Positions 7,803 through 16,474 of a stretch of DNA of 64,000 bases are shown here, in pieces. Made by a program: the position numbers and the translations under genes. Within the stretch, counting starts at the first letter, position 1, and every line of letters begins with the position of its first letter. The notes below the pieces were generated by a model. The model searched no databases. It saw nothing but the letters and a program-made list of their open reading frames with translations, and was not told where the DNA came from. Source of the stretch: Burkholderia humptydooensis (GTDB taxonomy: Bacteria > Pseudomonadota > Gammaproteobacteria > Burkholderiales > Burkholderiaceae); contig NZ_CP013380.1 of the NCBI RefSeq assembly GCF_001513745.1, forward strand, positions 2,480,001-2,544,000, written 5' to 3'.

Positions 7803-9800
7803 ATGACTTTCCCTACTCTCCCCTTTGCGCAGAACCGCCCGCTCGACGTGATCTGCATCGGCCGCGTCGCCGTCGATCTCTACGCGCAGCAGATCGGCGC
7901 GCGGCTCGAGGATGCGTCGAGCTTCGCGAAATATCTCGGCGGCTCCTCGGGCAACATCGCGTTCGGCTGCGCGCGGCTCGGCCTGAAATCGGCGATGCTC
8001 TCGCGCGTCGGCCACGACCACATGGGCCGCTTCGTGCGCGAGACGCTCGCGCGCGAAGGCTGCGACACGAGCCGCCTGCGCACCGATCCCGAGCGCCTGA
8101 CCGCGCTCGTGCTGCTCGGCCTGAAGGACCGCGACACGTTCCCGCTCGTCTTCCATCGCGAGAACTGCGCGGACATGGCGCTCGACGAAGACGATTTCGA
8201 CGAGGCGTTCATCGCGTCGTCGAAGGCGCTCCTCATCACCGGCACGCACTTCTCGACCGAGCAGGTGATGCGGGCGAGCCGCCGAGCGCTCGACTACGCG
8301 CGCCGCAACCAGGTGCGCACGGTGCTCGACATCGACTATCGCCCCGTGCTGTGGGGCCTGACCGGCAAGGCCGACGGCGAGACGCGCTTCATCGCGAACG
8401 AAGGCGTGACCGCGCACCTGCAGCGGATCCTGCCGCTCTTCGACCTGGTGATCGGCACCGAGGAGGAATTCCGCATCGCAGGCGGCAAGGACGCGCTCCC
8501 CGATGCGCTCGCGATGGTGCGCGCGGCGACGAGCGCGACGCTCATCGTCAAGCGCGGGCCGCTCGGCTGCTCGATCGTCGACGGCGACGCGCCCGCGGCG
8601 CTCGGCGCGCTGCCGATCATCGGCGGCGTCGAGGTCGACGTGATGAACGTGCTCGGCGCGGGCGATGCGTTCGCGTCGGGATTCCTGTCGCAATGGCTGC
8701 GCGGCCGGCCGTTCGCCGACGCCGCGCGCGCGGCGAACGCGTGCGGCGCGCTCGTCGTGTCGCGGCACGGCTGCTCGCCCGCGATGCCGACGCCCGCCGA
8801 GCTCGCGTATTTCCTCGCCGAGGCGAGGCGCGATCCCGCGCGGATGCGCCGCCCCGATCTCGACCCGACGCTCGCGCGGCTGCATCGGGTGACGCCCGCG
8901 CGCACGCCGCGCGACGAGGTGCTCGGCTTCGCGTTCGATCACCGCAACCAGTTCTTCGAGCTCGCGCGGCAAACGGGCGCGAGCGTCGCGCGCATCGATG
9001 CGCTCAAGCGCCTGTTCGTCGAGGCGGTCGCGCAGACGGAGGCGCAGCTCGGACTCGCCGGCCGGATCGGCGTGCTGATCGACGACCGCTACGGCCAGGA
9101 CGCGCTCAACGACGCGACGGGCCGCGGCTGGTGGATCGGCCGACCGGTCGAACTGCCGGGGTCGCTCCCGCTCGAATTCGATCACGGCCGCTCGATCGGC
9201 ACGACGCTCGTGTCGTGGCCGCAGGAGCACGTCGCGAAGTGCCTCGTCCAATACCATCCGGACGAGGCCGCCGAGCCGCGGATCGAGCAGGAAACGCAGT
9301 TGCGCGCGCTGTATGACGCGGTGCAGGCGAGCGGTCACGAGCTGCTGCTCGAAGTGATTCCGCCGCACCGCGCGGATCTGCCGCAGGCGGCCGACACCGT
9401 GTACCGCGCGCTCAAGCGCCTGTACAACCTCGGCATCCATCCGGAATGGTGGAAGCTCGCGCCGCTCGACGCGGCCCAATGGCAGGCGATCGACGCGCTG
9501 ATCGCCGAGCGCGATCCGTACTGCCGCGGCGTCGTGCTGCTCGGGCTGTCGGCGCCCGTCGGCGAGCTCGCCGACGGCTTCAGGGCGGCGGCCGCGTCCG
9601 CGACGTGCCGCGGCTTCACGGTCGGCCGCACGATCTTTCACGAGCCGAGCCGCGCGTGGCTCGCGGGCGAGATCGACGACGCCGGGCTGATCGCGCGCGT
9701 GCGGCAGACGTTCGAGACGCTGATCGGCGCGTGGCGCGCGGCCCGCGCGGACGCCCGCGCGCACGGCCGGCACGCGGCCGCGCCGCGCGTGGCCGCCTAG
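7803..9800 (+). CDS. iolC: Bifunctional 5-dehydro-2-deoxygluconokinase / DUF2090 aldolase-like protein
   Basis: A 665-residue fusion. Residues about 1-330 are a PfkB-family kinase (GGSSGNIAFGCARLGL near the substrate site; MNVLGAGDAFASGFL with the catalytic Asp). It phosphorylates 5-dehydro-2-deoxy-D-gluconate in inositol breakdown. Residues about 345-640 are the DUF2090 domain, a class I/II aldolase-like barrel often fused to IolC in proteobacteria and proposed to act as the following IolJ-type aldolase. No separate iolJ is present nearby, which fits the fused domain taking that step. The gene is in operon with the transporter and iolD. Confidence 0.92.
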   Translation: MTFPTLPFAQNRPLDVICIGRVAVDLYAQQIGARLEDASSFAKYLGGSSGNIAFGCARLGLKSAMLSRVGHDHMGRFVRETLAREGCDTSRLRTDPERLTALVLLGLKDRDTFPLVFHRENCADMALDEDDFDEAFIASSKALLITGTHFSTEQVMRASRRALDYARRNQVRTVLDIDYRPVLWGLTGKADGETRFIANEGVTAHLQRILPLFDLVIGTEEEFRIAGGKDALPDALAMVRAATSATLIVKRGPLGCSIVDGDAPAALGALPIIGGVEVDVMNVLGAGDAFASGFLSQWLRGRPFADAARAANACGALVVSRHGCSPAMPTPAELAYFLAEARRDPARMRRPDLDPTLARLHRVTPARTPRDEVLGFAFDHRNQFFELARQTGASVARIDALKRLFVEAVAQTEAQLGLAGRIGVLIDDRYGQDALNDATGRGWWIGRPVELPGSLPLEFDHGRSIGTTLVSWPQEHVAKCLVQYHPDEAAEPRIEQETQLRALYDAVQASGHELLLEVIPPHRADLPQAADTVYRALKRLYNLGIHPEWWKLAPLDAAQWQAIDALIAERDPYCRGVVLLGLSAPVGELADGFRAAAASATCRGFTVGRTIFHEPSRAWLAGEIDDAGLIARVRQTFETLIGAWRAARADARAHGRHAAAPRVAA

Positions 9801-9810
9801 GAGCGCGCGC

Positions 9811-11817
9811 ATGAACCGCAGAGCAATGGATGACGAAATCCTACGGAACCCGAGCGTGAACGACCTCATCGACGATCCGGCCGCGAACATCCGCGGCACC
9901 GTCCGCCTGACCGCCGCGCAGGCGCTCGTGCGCTATCTGGCCGCGCAGCGCGTCGCGGCGGGCGGCGGCGGCAGCGACACAGCCGACAGCAGCGCGCCCC
10001 TGTTCGGCGGCGTGTTCGCGATCTTCGGGCACGGCAATGTCGCGGGCCTGGGCGAAGCGCTGCATCAATACCGCGACGCGCTGCCGACCTACCGCGCGCA
10101 CAACGAGCAGGCGATGGCGCACAGCGCGATCGCGTACGCGAAGGCGCACATGCGCCGCCGGATGATGGCCGTGACGACGTCGATCGGCCCCGGCGCGACG
10201 AACCTCGTCACCGCGGCCGCGCTCGCGCACGTGAACCGGCTGCCGGTGCTGCTGCTGCCGGGCGACGTGTTCGTGTCGCGCGCGCCGGACCCGGTGCTGC
10301 AGCAGATCGAGGATTTCCACGACGGCGGGATCTCGGCGAACGACGCGTTCAAGGCCGTATCGCGCTACTTCGACCGGATCGTGCATCCGGCGCAGTTGCT
10401 CACCGCGCTGCCGCGCGCGCTGCGCGTGCTCACCGACGCGGCGCTCTGCGGCCCCGTCACGCTCGCGCTGCCGCAGGACGTGCAGGCGATGGCGCACGAC
10501 TACCCGGCCGAGTTCTTCGCGCCGCGCGTCGTCACGTTTCATGCGCCCGCGCCCGTCGAGGCGGAGCTCGACGCGGCGCTCGCGCGGTTGCGCGCGGCCA
10601 GGCGGCCGTTCATCGTCGCGGGCGGCGGCGCGCTGTACAGCGAAGGCGGCGCGGCCGCGCTCGCCGCGTTCGCCGCGCGCCACGGCATTCCGGTCGGCGA
10701 GACGCAGGCCGGCAAGAGCGCGCTGCCGTGGGATCATCCGCTGAACGCGGGCGCGATCGGCGTGACGGGCTCGCCCGCCGCGAACGCGCTCGCGCACGAC
10801 GCCGACTGCGTGATCGCGGTCGGCACGCGGTTGCAGGATTTCACGACGGGCTCGAACACGCTGTTCGCGCACGCGCGCGTCGTCGGCATCAATGCGAATG
10901 CGTTCGACGCGCTGAAACACCGCGCGTCGGTCGTGCAGGCCGACGCGCGGCTCGCGCTCGACGCGCTGGGCGCACGCCTCGAAGGCTGGCGCGCCGACGC
11001 CGCGTGGACCGCGCGTGCGCAGGCGCTCGCCGGCAACTGGCGCGACGCCGTGACGGCCGTCACGCACGCGCCGCCGCGCGCGGGCGCGCTGCCGTACGAC
11101 GCCGACGTGATCGGCGCCGTCCAGCGCTCGGCGCCCGATTCGGCCGCGCGCGACATCGCCGTGTGCGCGGCGGGCACACTGCCCGCCGAGTTGCACAAGC
11201 TCTGGCGCGCGGCGGTGCCGGGCGGCTACCACGTCGAATACGGCTATTCGTGCATGGGCTACGAGATCGCGGGCGGGCTCGGCGCGAAGCTCGCGAAGCC
11301 CGAACGCGACGTGATCGTGATGGTCGGCGACGGCAGCTATCTGATGATGAACAGCGAGATCGCGACGTCGGTGATGCTCGGCGCGAAGCTGATCGTCGTC
11401 GTGCTCGACAACCGCGGCTACGGCTGCATCAACCGGCTGCAGCAGGCGTGCGGCGGCGCGCCGTTCAACAACCTGTTCGACGATTGCGCGCAAGGCCCGC
11501 TCGGCGCGCCGCGCATCGATTTCGCCGCGCACGCGCGCGCGCTCGGCGCGCACGCGGAGCACGTCGCCGACGTCGCCGCGCTCGAAGCGGCGATGGCGCG
11601 CGCCCGCGCGTCCGATCGCACGTACGTGATCTGCATCGACACCGATCCCGCCCGCACGACGCCCGACGGCGGCTGGTGGTGGGAAGTCGCGGTGCCCGAA
11701 GTCTCGCCGCGCGACGCGGTGCGCGGCGCGCGCGCGGACTACGAGCGGCACGTCGCCGCGCGCGCGGGCGCCGCTTCCGCTTCGTCTTCAACCTCTACCC
11801 CGGAATCATCGACATGA
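9811..11817 (+). CDS. iolD: 3D-(3,5/4)-trihydroxycyclohexane-1,2-dione acylhydrolase
   Basis: A 668-residue thiamine-diphosphate enzyme that hydrolyses the cyclic diketone made by IolE and opens the ring to 5-deoxy-glucuronate. It has the three-domain ThDP layout. The N-terminal Pyr domain has the catalytic Glu in YRAHNEQAMAHSA, the central domain includes FIVAGGGALYSEGG, and the C-terminal PP domain carries the GDGSYLMMNSEIATSV cofactor motif. TAGGAG precedes the ATG. The stop overlaps the iolE start in an ATGA, a sign of translational coupling. Confidence 0.94.
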   Translation: MNRRAMDDEILRNPSVNDLIDDPAANIRGTVRLTAAQALVRYLAAQRVAAGGGGSDTADSSAPLFGGVFAIFGHGNVAGLGEALHQYRDALPTYRAHNEQAMAHSAIAYAKAHMRRRMMAVTTSIGPGATNLVTAAALAHVNRLPVLLLPGDVFVSRAPDPVLQQIEDFHDGGISANDAFKAVSRYFDRIVHPAQLLTALPRALRVLTDAALCGPVTLALPQDVQAMAHDYPAEFFAPRVVTFHAPAPVEAELDAALARLRAARRPFIVAGGGALYSEGGAAALAAFAARHGIPVGETQAGKSALPWDHPLNAGAIGVTGSPAANALAHDADCVIAVGTRLQDFTTGSNTLFAHARVVGINANAFDALKHRASVVQADARLALDALGARLEGWRADAAWTARAQALAGNWRDAVTAVTHAPPRAGALPYDADVIGAVQRSAPDSAARDIAVCAAGTLPAELHKLWRAAVPGGYHVEYGYSCMGYEIAGGLGAKLAKPERDVIVMVGDGSYLMMNSEIATSVMLGAKLIVVVLDNRGYGCINRLQQACGGAPFNNLFDDCAQGPLGAPRIDFAAHARALGAHAEHVADVAALEAAMARARASDRTYVICIDTDPARTTPDGGWWWEVAVPEVSPRDAVRGARADYERHVAARAGAASASSSTSTPESST

Positions 11818-12734
11818 GCGCACCCGAGATCCGTATCGGCATCAATCCGCTGTCGTGGATGAACGACGACCTGCCGTCGCTCGGCGGCGAGACGCCGCTC
11901 GCCGTCGCGCTGACCGAGGGCCGCGAGATCGGCTACGAAGGCTTCGAGCTCGGCAACAAATTCCCGCGCGAGCCTCAGGCGCTGAAGGCGCTCCTCGCGC
12001 AATACGATCTGTCGCTCGTGTCCGGCTGGTACTCGGGCCGGCTCGCCGAGCGCGGCGTACAGGAAGAGATCGACGCGGTCGGCCCGCATCTCGAGCTGCT
12101 CGCGAAGAACGGCGCGACGGTGATGGTCTACGGCGAAGTGGCCGGATCGATCCAGGGCTCGCCCGCGCCGCTCTACCAGCGCCCGCGCTTCGTCGACGGC
12201 GCGCAATGGGACGCATACGCCGAGCGCGTCGATGCGTTCGCGCGCCATACGCTCGCGCGGGGCGTGCGGCTCGCCTATCACCATCACATGGGCGCGTACG
12301 TCGAATCCCCCGCCGACGTCGACCGCCTGATGGCGAGCACGAGCGATGCGGTGGGCCTGCTGTTCGACGCCGGCCACATGACGTTCGGCGGCGGCGATCC
12401 GGCGGCCGAGCTCGCGAAGCACATCGGCCGCGTGTGCCACGTCCACTGCAAGGACGTGCGCCCGGCCGTGATCCGGCTCGCGCGCAACCGCAACTGGAGC
12501 TTTCTCGACGCGGTGATCGCGGGTGCGTTCACGGTGCCGGGCGACGGCTCGATCGATTTCCCGACGATCGTCGACATGCTCAAGCGCCACGGCTATCGCG
12601 GCTGGCTCGTCGTCGAGGCCGAGCAGGACCCGGCCGTCGCGCCGAGCTACGCGTATGCGCAAAAGGGCTACCGGACGCTGCGCGCGCTCGTCGACGCGCC
12701 GCTTTCGCCCGTCGGTCATCAGGAGGCGGCTTAA
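11814..12734 (+). CDS. iolE: Myo-inosose-2 dehydratase
   Basis: A 306-residue AP-endonuclease-2-type TIM barrel that dehydrates scyllo-inosose to the diketone used by IolD. Characteristic stretches are IRIGINPLSWMNDDLPSLG at the N-terminus, LAYHHHMGAYVESPADVD, LLFDAGHMTFGGGDP and the metal-site HVHCKDVRP. Together they supply His, Asp and Glu ligands. The start is the ATG overlapping the iolD stop. The 3' end (CAGGAGG) contains the ribosome site for iolB, which starts directly after the TAA. Confidence 0.94.
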   Translation: MSAPEIRIGINPLSWMNDDLPSLGGETPLAVALTEGREIGYEGFELGNKFPREPQALKALLAQYDLSLVSGWYSGRLAERGVQEEIDAVGPHLELLAKNGATVMVYGEVAGSIQGSPAPLYQRPRFVDGAQWDAYAERVDAFARHTLARGVRLAYHHHMGAYVESPADVDRLMASTSDAVGLLFDAGHMTFGGGDPAAELAKHIGRVCHVHCKDVRPAVIRLARNRNWSFLDAVIAGAFTVPGDGSIDFPTIVDMLKRHGYRGWLVVEAEQDPAVAPSYAYAQKGYRTLRALVDAPLSPVGHQEAA

Positions 12735-13538
12735 ATGAGTCTGCTCGTCAAGGGCGCGGGCGACGGCACGTCGATCGCGCGCGTCACGCCGGAATCGGCG
12801 CACTGGAAACACGTCGGCTTCGCCGCGTATCGGCTGAAGGCAGGCGAGGCGCTCGAGCTCGCCGAGGCCGCGCGCGAAATGTGCATCGTCGTGCTGACGG
12901 GCACCGTCGATATCGAAGCGGGCGACGGCACGCGCTGGACCGGGCTCGGCTCGCGCGACAGCGTGTTCGACGGCGTCGCGCCGTATGCGCTGTACCTGCC
13001 GCCGAAGCTCGCCGTTACCGTGCGCGCGTCGCGCGACGCGGAGCTCGGCGTCGCGAGCGCGCCCGCGACCGGCCGCTACCCGGCGCGGCTCATCAAGCCG
13101 TCGCAGATGCAGCGCTCGGTGCGCGGCAGCGGCGCGAACACGCGCTACGTCTGCGATATCCTGCCGCAGACCGAGCCCGCGGAGTCGCTGCTCGTCGTCG
13201 AGGTGCGCACGCCGTCCGGACACTCGTCGAGCTATCCGCCGCACAAGCACGACACCGACAACGTGCCCGCCGAAAGCTCGCTCGAGGAGACGTACTACCA
13301 TCGCGTGCATCCGCCGCAGGGCTTCGTGTTCCAGCGCGTGTACACCGATTCGCGCGACCTCGACGAATCGATGGCCGCCTGCGACCACGACGTCGTGCTC
13401 GTGCCGCGCGGCTATCACCCGGTCGTCGTGCCTTACGGGTATGAGTCGTACTATCTGAACGTGATGGCCGGGCCGACCCGCGTGTGGCACTTCAAGAACG
13501 ATCCGGCGCACGAGTGGATGCTGAGCGGCGGGCGGTAA
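12735..13538 (+). CDS. iolB: 5-deoxy-glucuronate isomerase
   Basis: A 267-residue cupin-type (KduI/IolB) enzyme converting 5-deoxy-D-glucuronate to 5-dehydro-2-deoxy-gluconate, the IolC substrate. Recognisable segments are GHSSSYPPHKHDTD (metal-binding His), ESSLEETYYHRVHPPQGF (Glu/His), and VLVPRGYHPVVVPYGYESYYLNVMAG. It is the last gene of the operon. There is no iolA (methylmalonate-semialdehyde dehydrogenase) after it, so the final oxidation must be encoded elsewhere. It converges with the Liv-type operon 39 bp downstream. Confidence 0.94.
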   Translation: MSLLVKGAGDGTSIARVTPESAHWKHVGFAAYRLKAGEALELAEAAREMCIVVLTGTVDIEAGDGTRWTGLGSRDSVFDGVAPYALYLPPKLAVTVRASRDAELGVASAPATGRYPARLIKPSQMQRSVRGSGANTRYVCDILPQTEPAESLLVVEVRTPSGHSSSYPPHKHDTDNVPAESSLEETYYHRVHPPQGFVFQRVYTDSRDLDESMAACDHDVVLVPRGYHPVVVPYGYESYYLNVMAGPTRVWHFKNDPAHEWMLSGGR

Positions 13539-13577
13539 TGGCAGTCATGGCGGCGACGGCGGAGGCCGGCTCGCCCG

Positions 13578-14282
13578 TCAGCCGACGCTGAGCCAACGCT
13601 CGACGACGCCCGCATCGAGCGCGTTCGCCGCGCCGTCGTAGACGATCCTCCCCCGCCCCATTACCGCGACCCGCGACGCCAGCGCCGGCGCGAGCCGCAT
13701 CCGCTGCTCGATCAGCAGCAGCGCGACGCCTTGCGCCTTCGCGCCGGCGAGACACGCGCGGATCTGCTCGACGGCGAGCGGCGCGAGCCCTTCGGCCGGC
13801 TCGTCGACGATCAGCACGCGCGGCGCGCCGATCAACGCGCGCGCGAGCGCGAGCATCTGCTGCTCGCCGCCCGACAGCACGCCCGCCTTCGTGCGCCAGC
13901 GCTCGGCGAGCATCGGATGGCGCTCGCGCGCGGCGGCGAGCGCCGCGCGCGCGGCCGCGCCCGACACGCCGCGCAGGCCGAGCCGCAGATTGTCCTCGAC
14001 GCTCAGGAGCGCGAACACGTCGCGGCTCTCGGCCACATAGCCGACGCGACGCCGCGCGATCGCGAACGTCGGCGCGCCCGCGACGTCGATGCCGTCGATG
14101 CGCACCGTCCCCGCCACCGGCACCATTCCCATGATCGCCTTCGCGAGCGTCGAGCGGCCCGAGCCGTTGCGGCCGACGAGCGCGACGGCCTCGCCCGCCG
14201 CGATCCGCAAGTCCACGCCGTCGAGCACCGGCAGCGCGCCGTATCCGGCGCGCACGCCGCGCAATTCGAGGAGCGCGCTCAT
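13578..14282 (-). CDS. LivF-type ABC ATPase with a substituted Walker A lysine
   Basis: This 234-residue ATPase is the second nucleotide-binding subunit of a branched-chain-amino-acid-type importer. It has the LSGGEQQ signature and the VDEPAEGL Walker B, and the Q-type switch (LLIEQRM) usual in LivF. The Walker A reads GRNGSGRST: residue 43, normally the phosphate-binding Lys, is Arg (codon CGC on the minus strand). ATP binding or hydrolysis at this site may be weakened. The start ATG overlaps the stop of the LivM-LivG gene (ATGA). It is the last gene of the operon. Confidence 0.88.
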   Translation of the reverse strand: MSALLELRGVRAGYGALPVLDGVDLRIAAGEAVALVGRNGSGRSTLAKAIMGMVPVAGTVRIDGIDVAGAPTFAIARRRVGYVAESRDVFALLSVEDNLRLGLRGVSGAAARAALAAARERHPMLAERWRTKAGVLSGGEQQMLALARALIGAPRVLIVDEPAEGLAPLAVEQIRACLAGAKAQGVALLLIEQRMRLAPALASRVAVMGRGRIVYDGAANALDAGVVERWLSVG

Positions 14283-16474
14283 CGCTCGAACGCCTCGCCG
14301 AGATACGCGGCGCGCACGGCCGCGTTCGCGCGGATCGCCGCGGGCGAGCCGGTCGCGACCAGCTCGCCGCGCACGAGCACCGATACGCGATCGGCGAAGC
14401 CGAACACCGCGTCCATGTCGTGCTCGATCATCAGCACCGTCTTGCCCGCCGTCGCGCGGCGGATCAGCTCGATCGTCTCGCGCGCCTGCTCGCGGCTCAT
14501 TCCCGCCGTCGGCTCGTCGAACAGGAACACCGACGCGCCGCTCGCGAGCGCGAGCCCGACGTCGAGCGCGCGCTGCTCCGCGTAGCTCAGACTGCCCGCG
14601 AGCGCGTCGCGGCGCGCGGCGAGGCCGATCGACGCAAGCGCCGCGTCGGCCGCGCAATCGAGCGCGGCGGCGCCGGCAAGCCGGCTGCGCCAGCGGCGGC
14701 GCTCGCGCGGCGCGTGCAGCGCCGCGCATCGCAGGTTGTCGAGCACGGTCATCCGCGCGAACACGCTCGTCTGCTGGAAGCTGCGCGCAAGCCCGAGGCG
14801 CGCGACCGCGTGCGGCGGCCGCCGCCCGAGCTCGACGCCGTTCAGCGCGATGCGGCCGCGCGTCGGCGCAAGCGCGCCCGCGATCAGATTGAAGAGCGTC
14901 GACTTGCCGGCGCCGTTCGGGCCGATCAGCGCATGGCGCTCGCCGCAGCGGATCGTCAGATCGATGCCGGCGAGCACCCGCGTCGCGCCGAACGACTTGC
15001 CGACGTTCGTCACGCGCAACGCGGGCGGCGCGCTCGCCGCGTGCACGCCGTCGCGGCCGGGAACGGCTGCGGCGGCTCCCGCGGCGGCGATCGTCGCGAA
15101 CGATGGCGATGACGCGTCGTCGCGCACGCCCGCCGCACGACGCGCGCTCGTCACGTCGGCCGCACTTGCCGCATCGGCCCTGTTGCATGCGCCCGGCGCA
15201 ACCGATCCGCCTGACACGCCGCTCGTGTCCGTCCCATCGGCGGCCGACGGATTCGCGCGATGCGCGCCGCGCCGCCGCGCCGCATAAGCGAGGCCTGCGG
15301 CGAGCGCCGCCGCGACCGCCGCGATCCCCCAGCCGAGCGGCGCGAGCGCATCGAATCGCCAAGGTCCGATCACGGCGCGCCGCCCGTCGTCCTGCGCGAA
15401 CTGCAACGCATACGCGAGCTCGACGACGAACACGATCGCGACGCCGCCGGCGAGCGCCGCGCCCGCGCCGAAGAGCGCGCCGACAGGCTCGCATCGCCCG
15501 CCGAGGCGCGCCGCGCGCCGCCGTCGCGCGCGCCACCAGCCGCTCGCGCCGCCCGGCGCGGCGAGCACGACGGCGACGAACAGCAGCCCGAGATACAGCA
15601 GCCACGCGCGCGACACGCTCGCGACGAACACGCTGAAGAAGGTCAGCAGCACCGCGCCGACGACGGGCCCGAAGAACGCCGTCGCGCCGCCGATCACCGT
15701 TGCGAACAGCACCGCGCCCGAGCGCAGCATCCCGACGCTCTCCGACGTCGCGACCTCGACGTCGATCAGCGTCAGCGCGCCCGACACGCCGGCGAAGAAC
15801 GCGGCCGCGATCGCCATCGCGTAGCGCACGCGGCGCGGATCGGTGCCGAGCGCGGCGACGCGCGCCGGATTGTCGCGCACCGCGTTCGCGAGCCGCGCGA
15901 ATGGCGTGCGCACGAGCATGCGCATCGCGACCGCCGCCGCGACGCACCAGGCGGCGATCAACGCATACGCATGCATCGGCTTGCCGAAATCCCACGCGGC
16001 AAGCGCGGGGCCGGCCGCGCGGTCGATCGACACGCCGCCCGCGCCGCCGAACCAGTCGGGCATGCTCCACGCGGCGGCCGCGACGAGCTCGCCGAGCCCG
16101 AGCGTGATCATCGCGAACGCGGTGCCCGCGCGGCGCGTCGCGACGAAGCCGAGCAGCGCGCCGAACGCCGCGCCCGCGACGCCGCCCGCGAGCGGCACGA
16201 ACGGCAGCGGCAGGCCGTAGCGATTGAAGCCGTGCGCGGCGGCGAACGCGCCGAGCCCCGCAAACGCCGCGTGCCCGAACGACAGCAGCCCCGTCGTGCC
16301 GAGCAGCAGGTTGTACGACAGCGCGAGCACGATCATCGCGGCCGTCTGCGCGAGATAGCCGAGCATCCAGCCGTGCGGCCACGCGAGCGCGGGCACGACG
16401 AGCAGCGCGACGAGCGCGAGCCACGACAGCGCTTCCGGCAAGCGGCTTCTCACGGCGAGCGCGCCGCTAGACAT
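14279..16474 (-). CDS. Fused LivM permease - LivG ATPase, branched-chain amino acid-type ABC importer
   Basis: A 731-residue fusion. Residues 1-310 are the LivM permease (GLLSFGHAAFAGLGAF near 62-77). Residues about 331-402 add two extra hydrophobic segments not in the LivM core. Residues about 403-485 are a low-complexity Ala/Ser/Asp linker. Residues 486-731 are the LivG ATPase with Walker A GPNGAGKST (518-526), the signature-like LSYAEQRAL and Walker B FLFDEPTAG. LivM and LivG are usually separate; the fusion fixes their stoichiometry. The start overlaps the livH stop by 8 bp. No periplasmic binding-protein gene lies in the operon, so the substrate is unknown. Confidence 0.9.
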   Translation of the reverse strand: MSSGALAVRSRLPEALSWLALVALLVVPALAWPHGWMLGYLAQTAAMIVLALSYNLLLGTTGLLSFGHAAFAGLGAFAAAHGFNRYGLPLPFVPLAGGVAGAAFGALLGFVATRRAGTAFAMITLGLGELVAAAAWSMPDWFGGAGGVSIDRAAGPALAAWDFGKPMHAYALIAAWCVAAAVAMRMLVRTPFARLANAVRDNPARVAALGTDPRRVRYAMAIAAAFFAGVSGALTLIDVEVATSESVGMLRSGAVLFATVIGGATAFFGPVVGAVLLTFFSVFVASVSRAWLLYLGLLFVAVVLAAPGGASGWWRARRRRAARLGGRCEPVGALFGAGAALAGGVAIVFVVELAYALQFAQDDGRRAVIGPWRFDALAPLGWGIAAVAAALAAGLAYAARRRGAHRANPSAADGTDTSGVSGGSVAPGACNRADAASAADVTSARRAAGVRDDASSPSFATIAAAGAAAAVPGRDGVHAASAPPALRVTNVGKSFGATRVLAGIDLTIRCGERHALIGPNGAGKSTLFNLIAGALAPTRGRIALNGVELGRRPPHAVARLGLARSFQQTSVFARMTVLDNLRCAALHAPRERRRWRSRLAGAAALDCAADAALASIGLAARRDALAGSLSYAEQRALDVGLALASGASVFLFDEPTAGMSREQARETIELIRRATAGKTVLMIEHDMDAVFGFADRVSVLVRGELVATGSPAAIRANAAVRAAYLGEAFER

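Noticed and set aside
7704..9899. About 730-codon minus-strand frame opposite iolC
   Set aside because: No recognisable domain, composition typical of a GC-rich shadow, and iolC is secure on the other strand.
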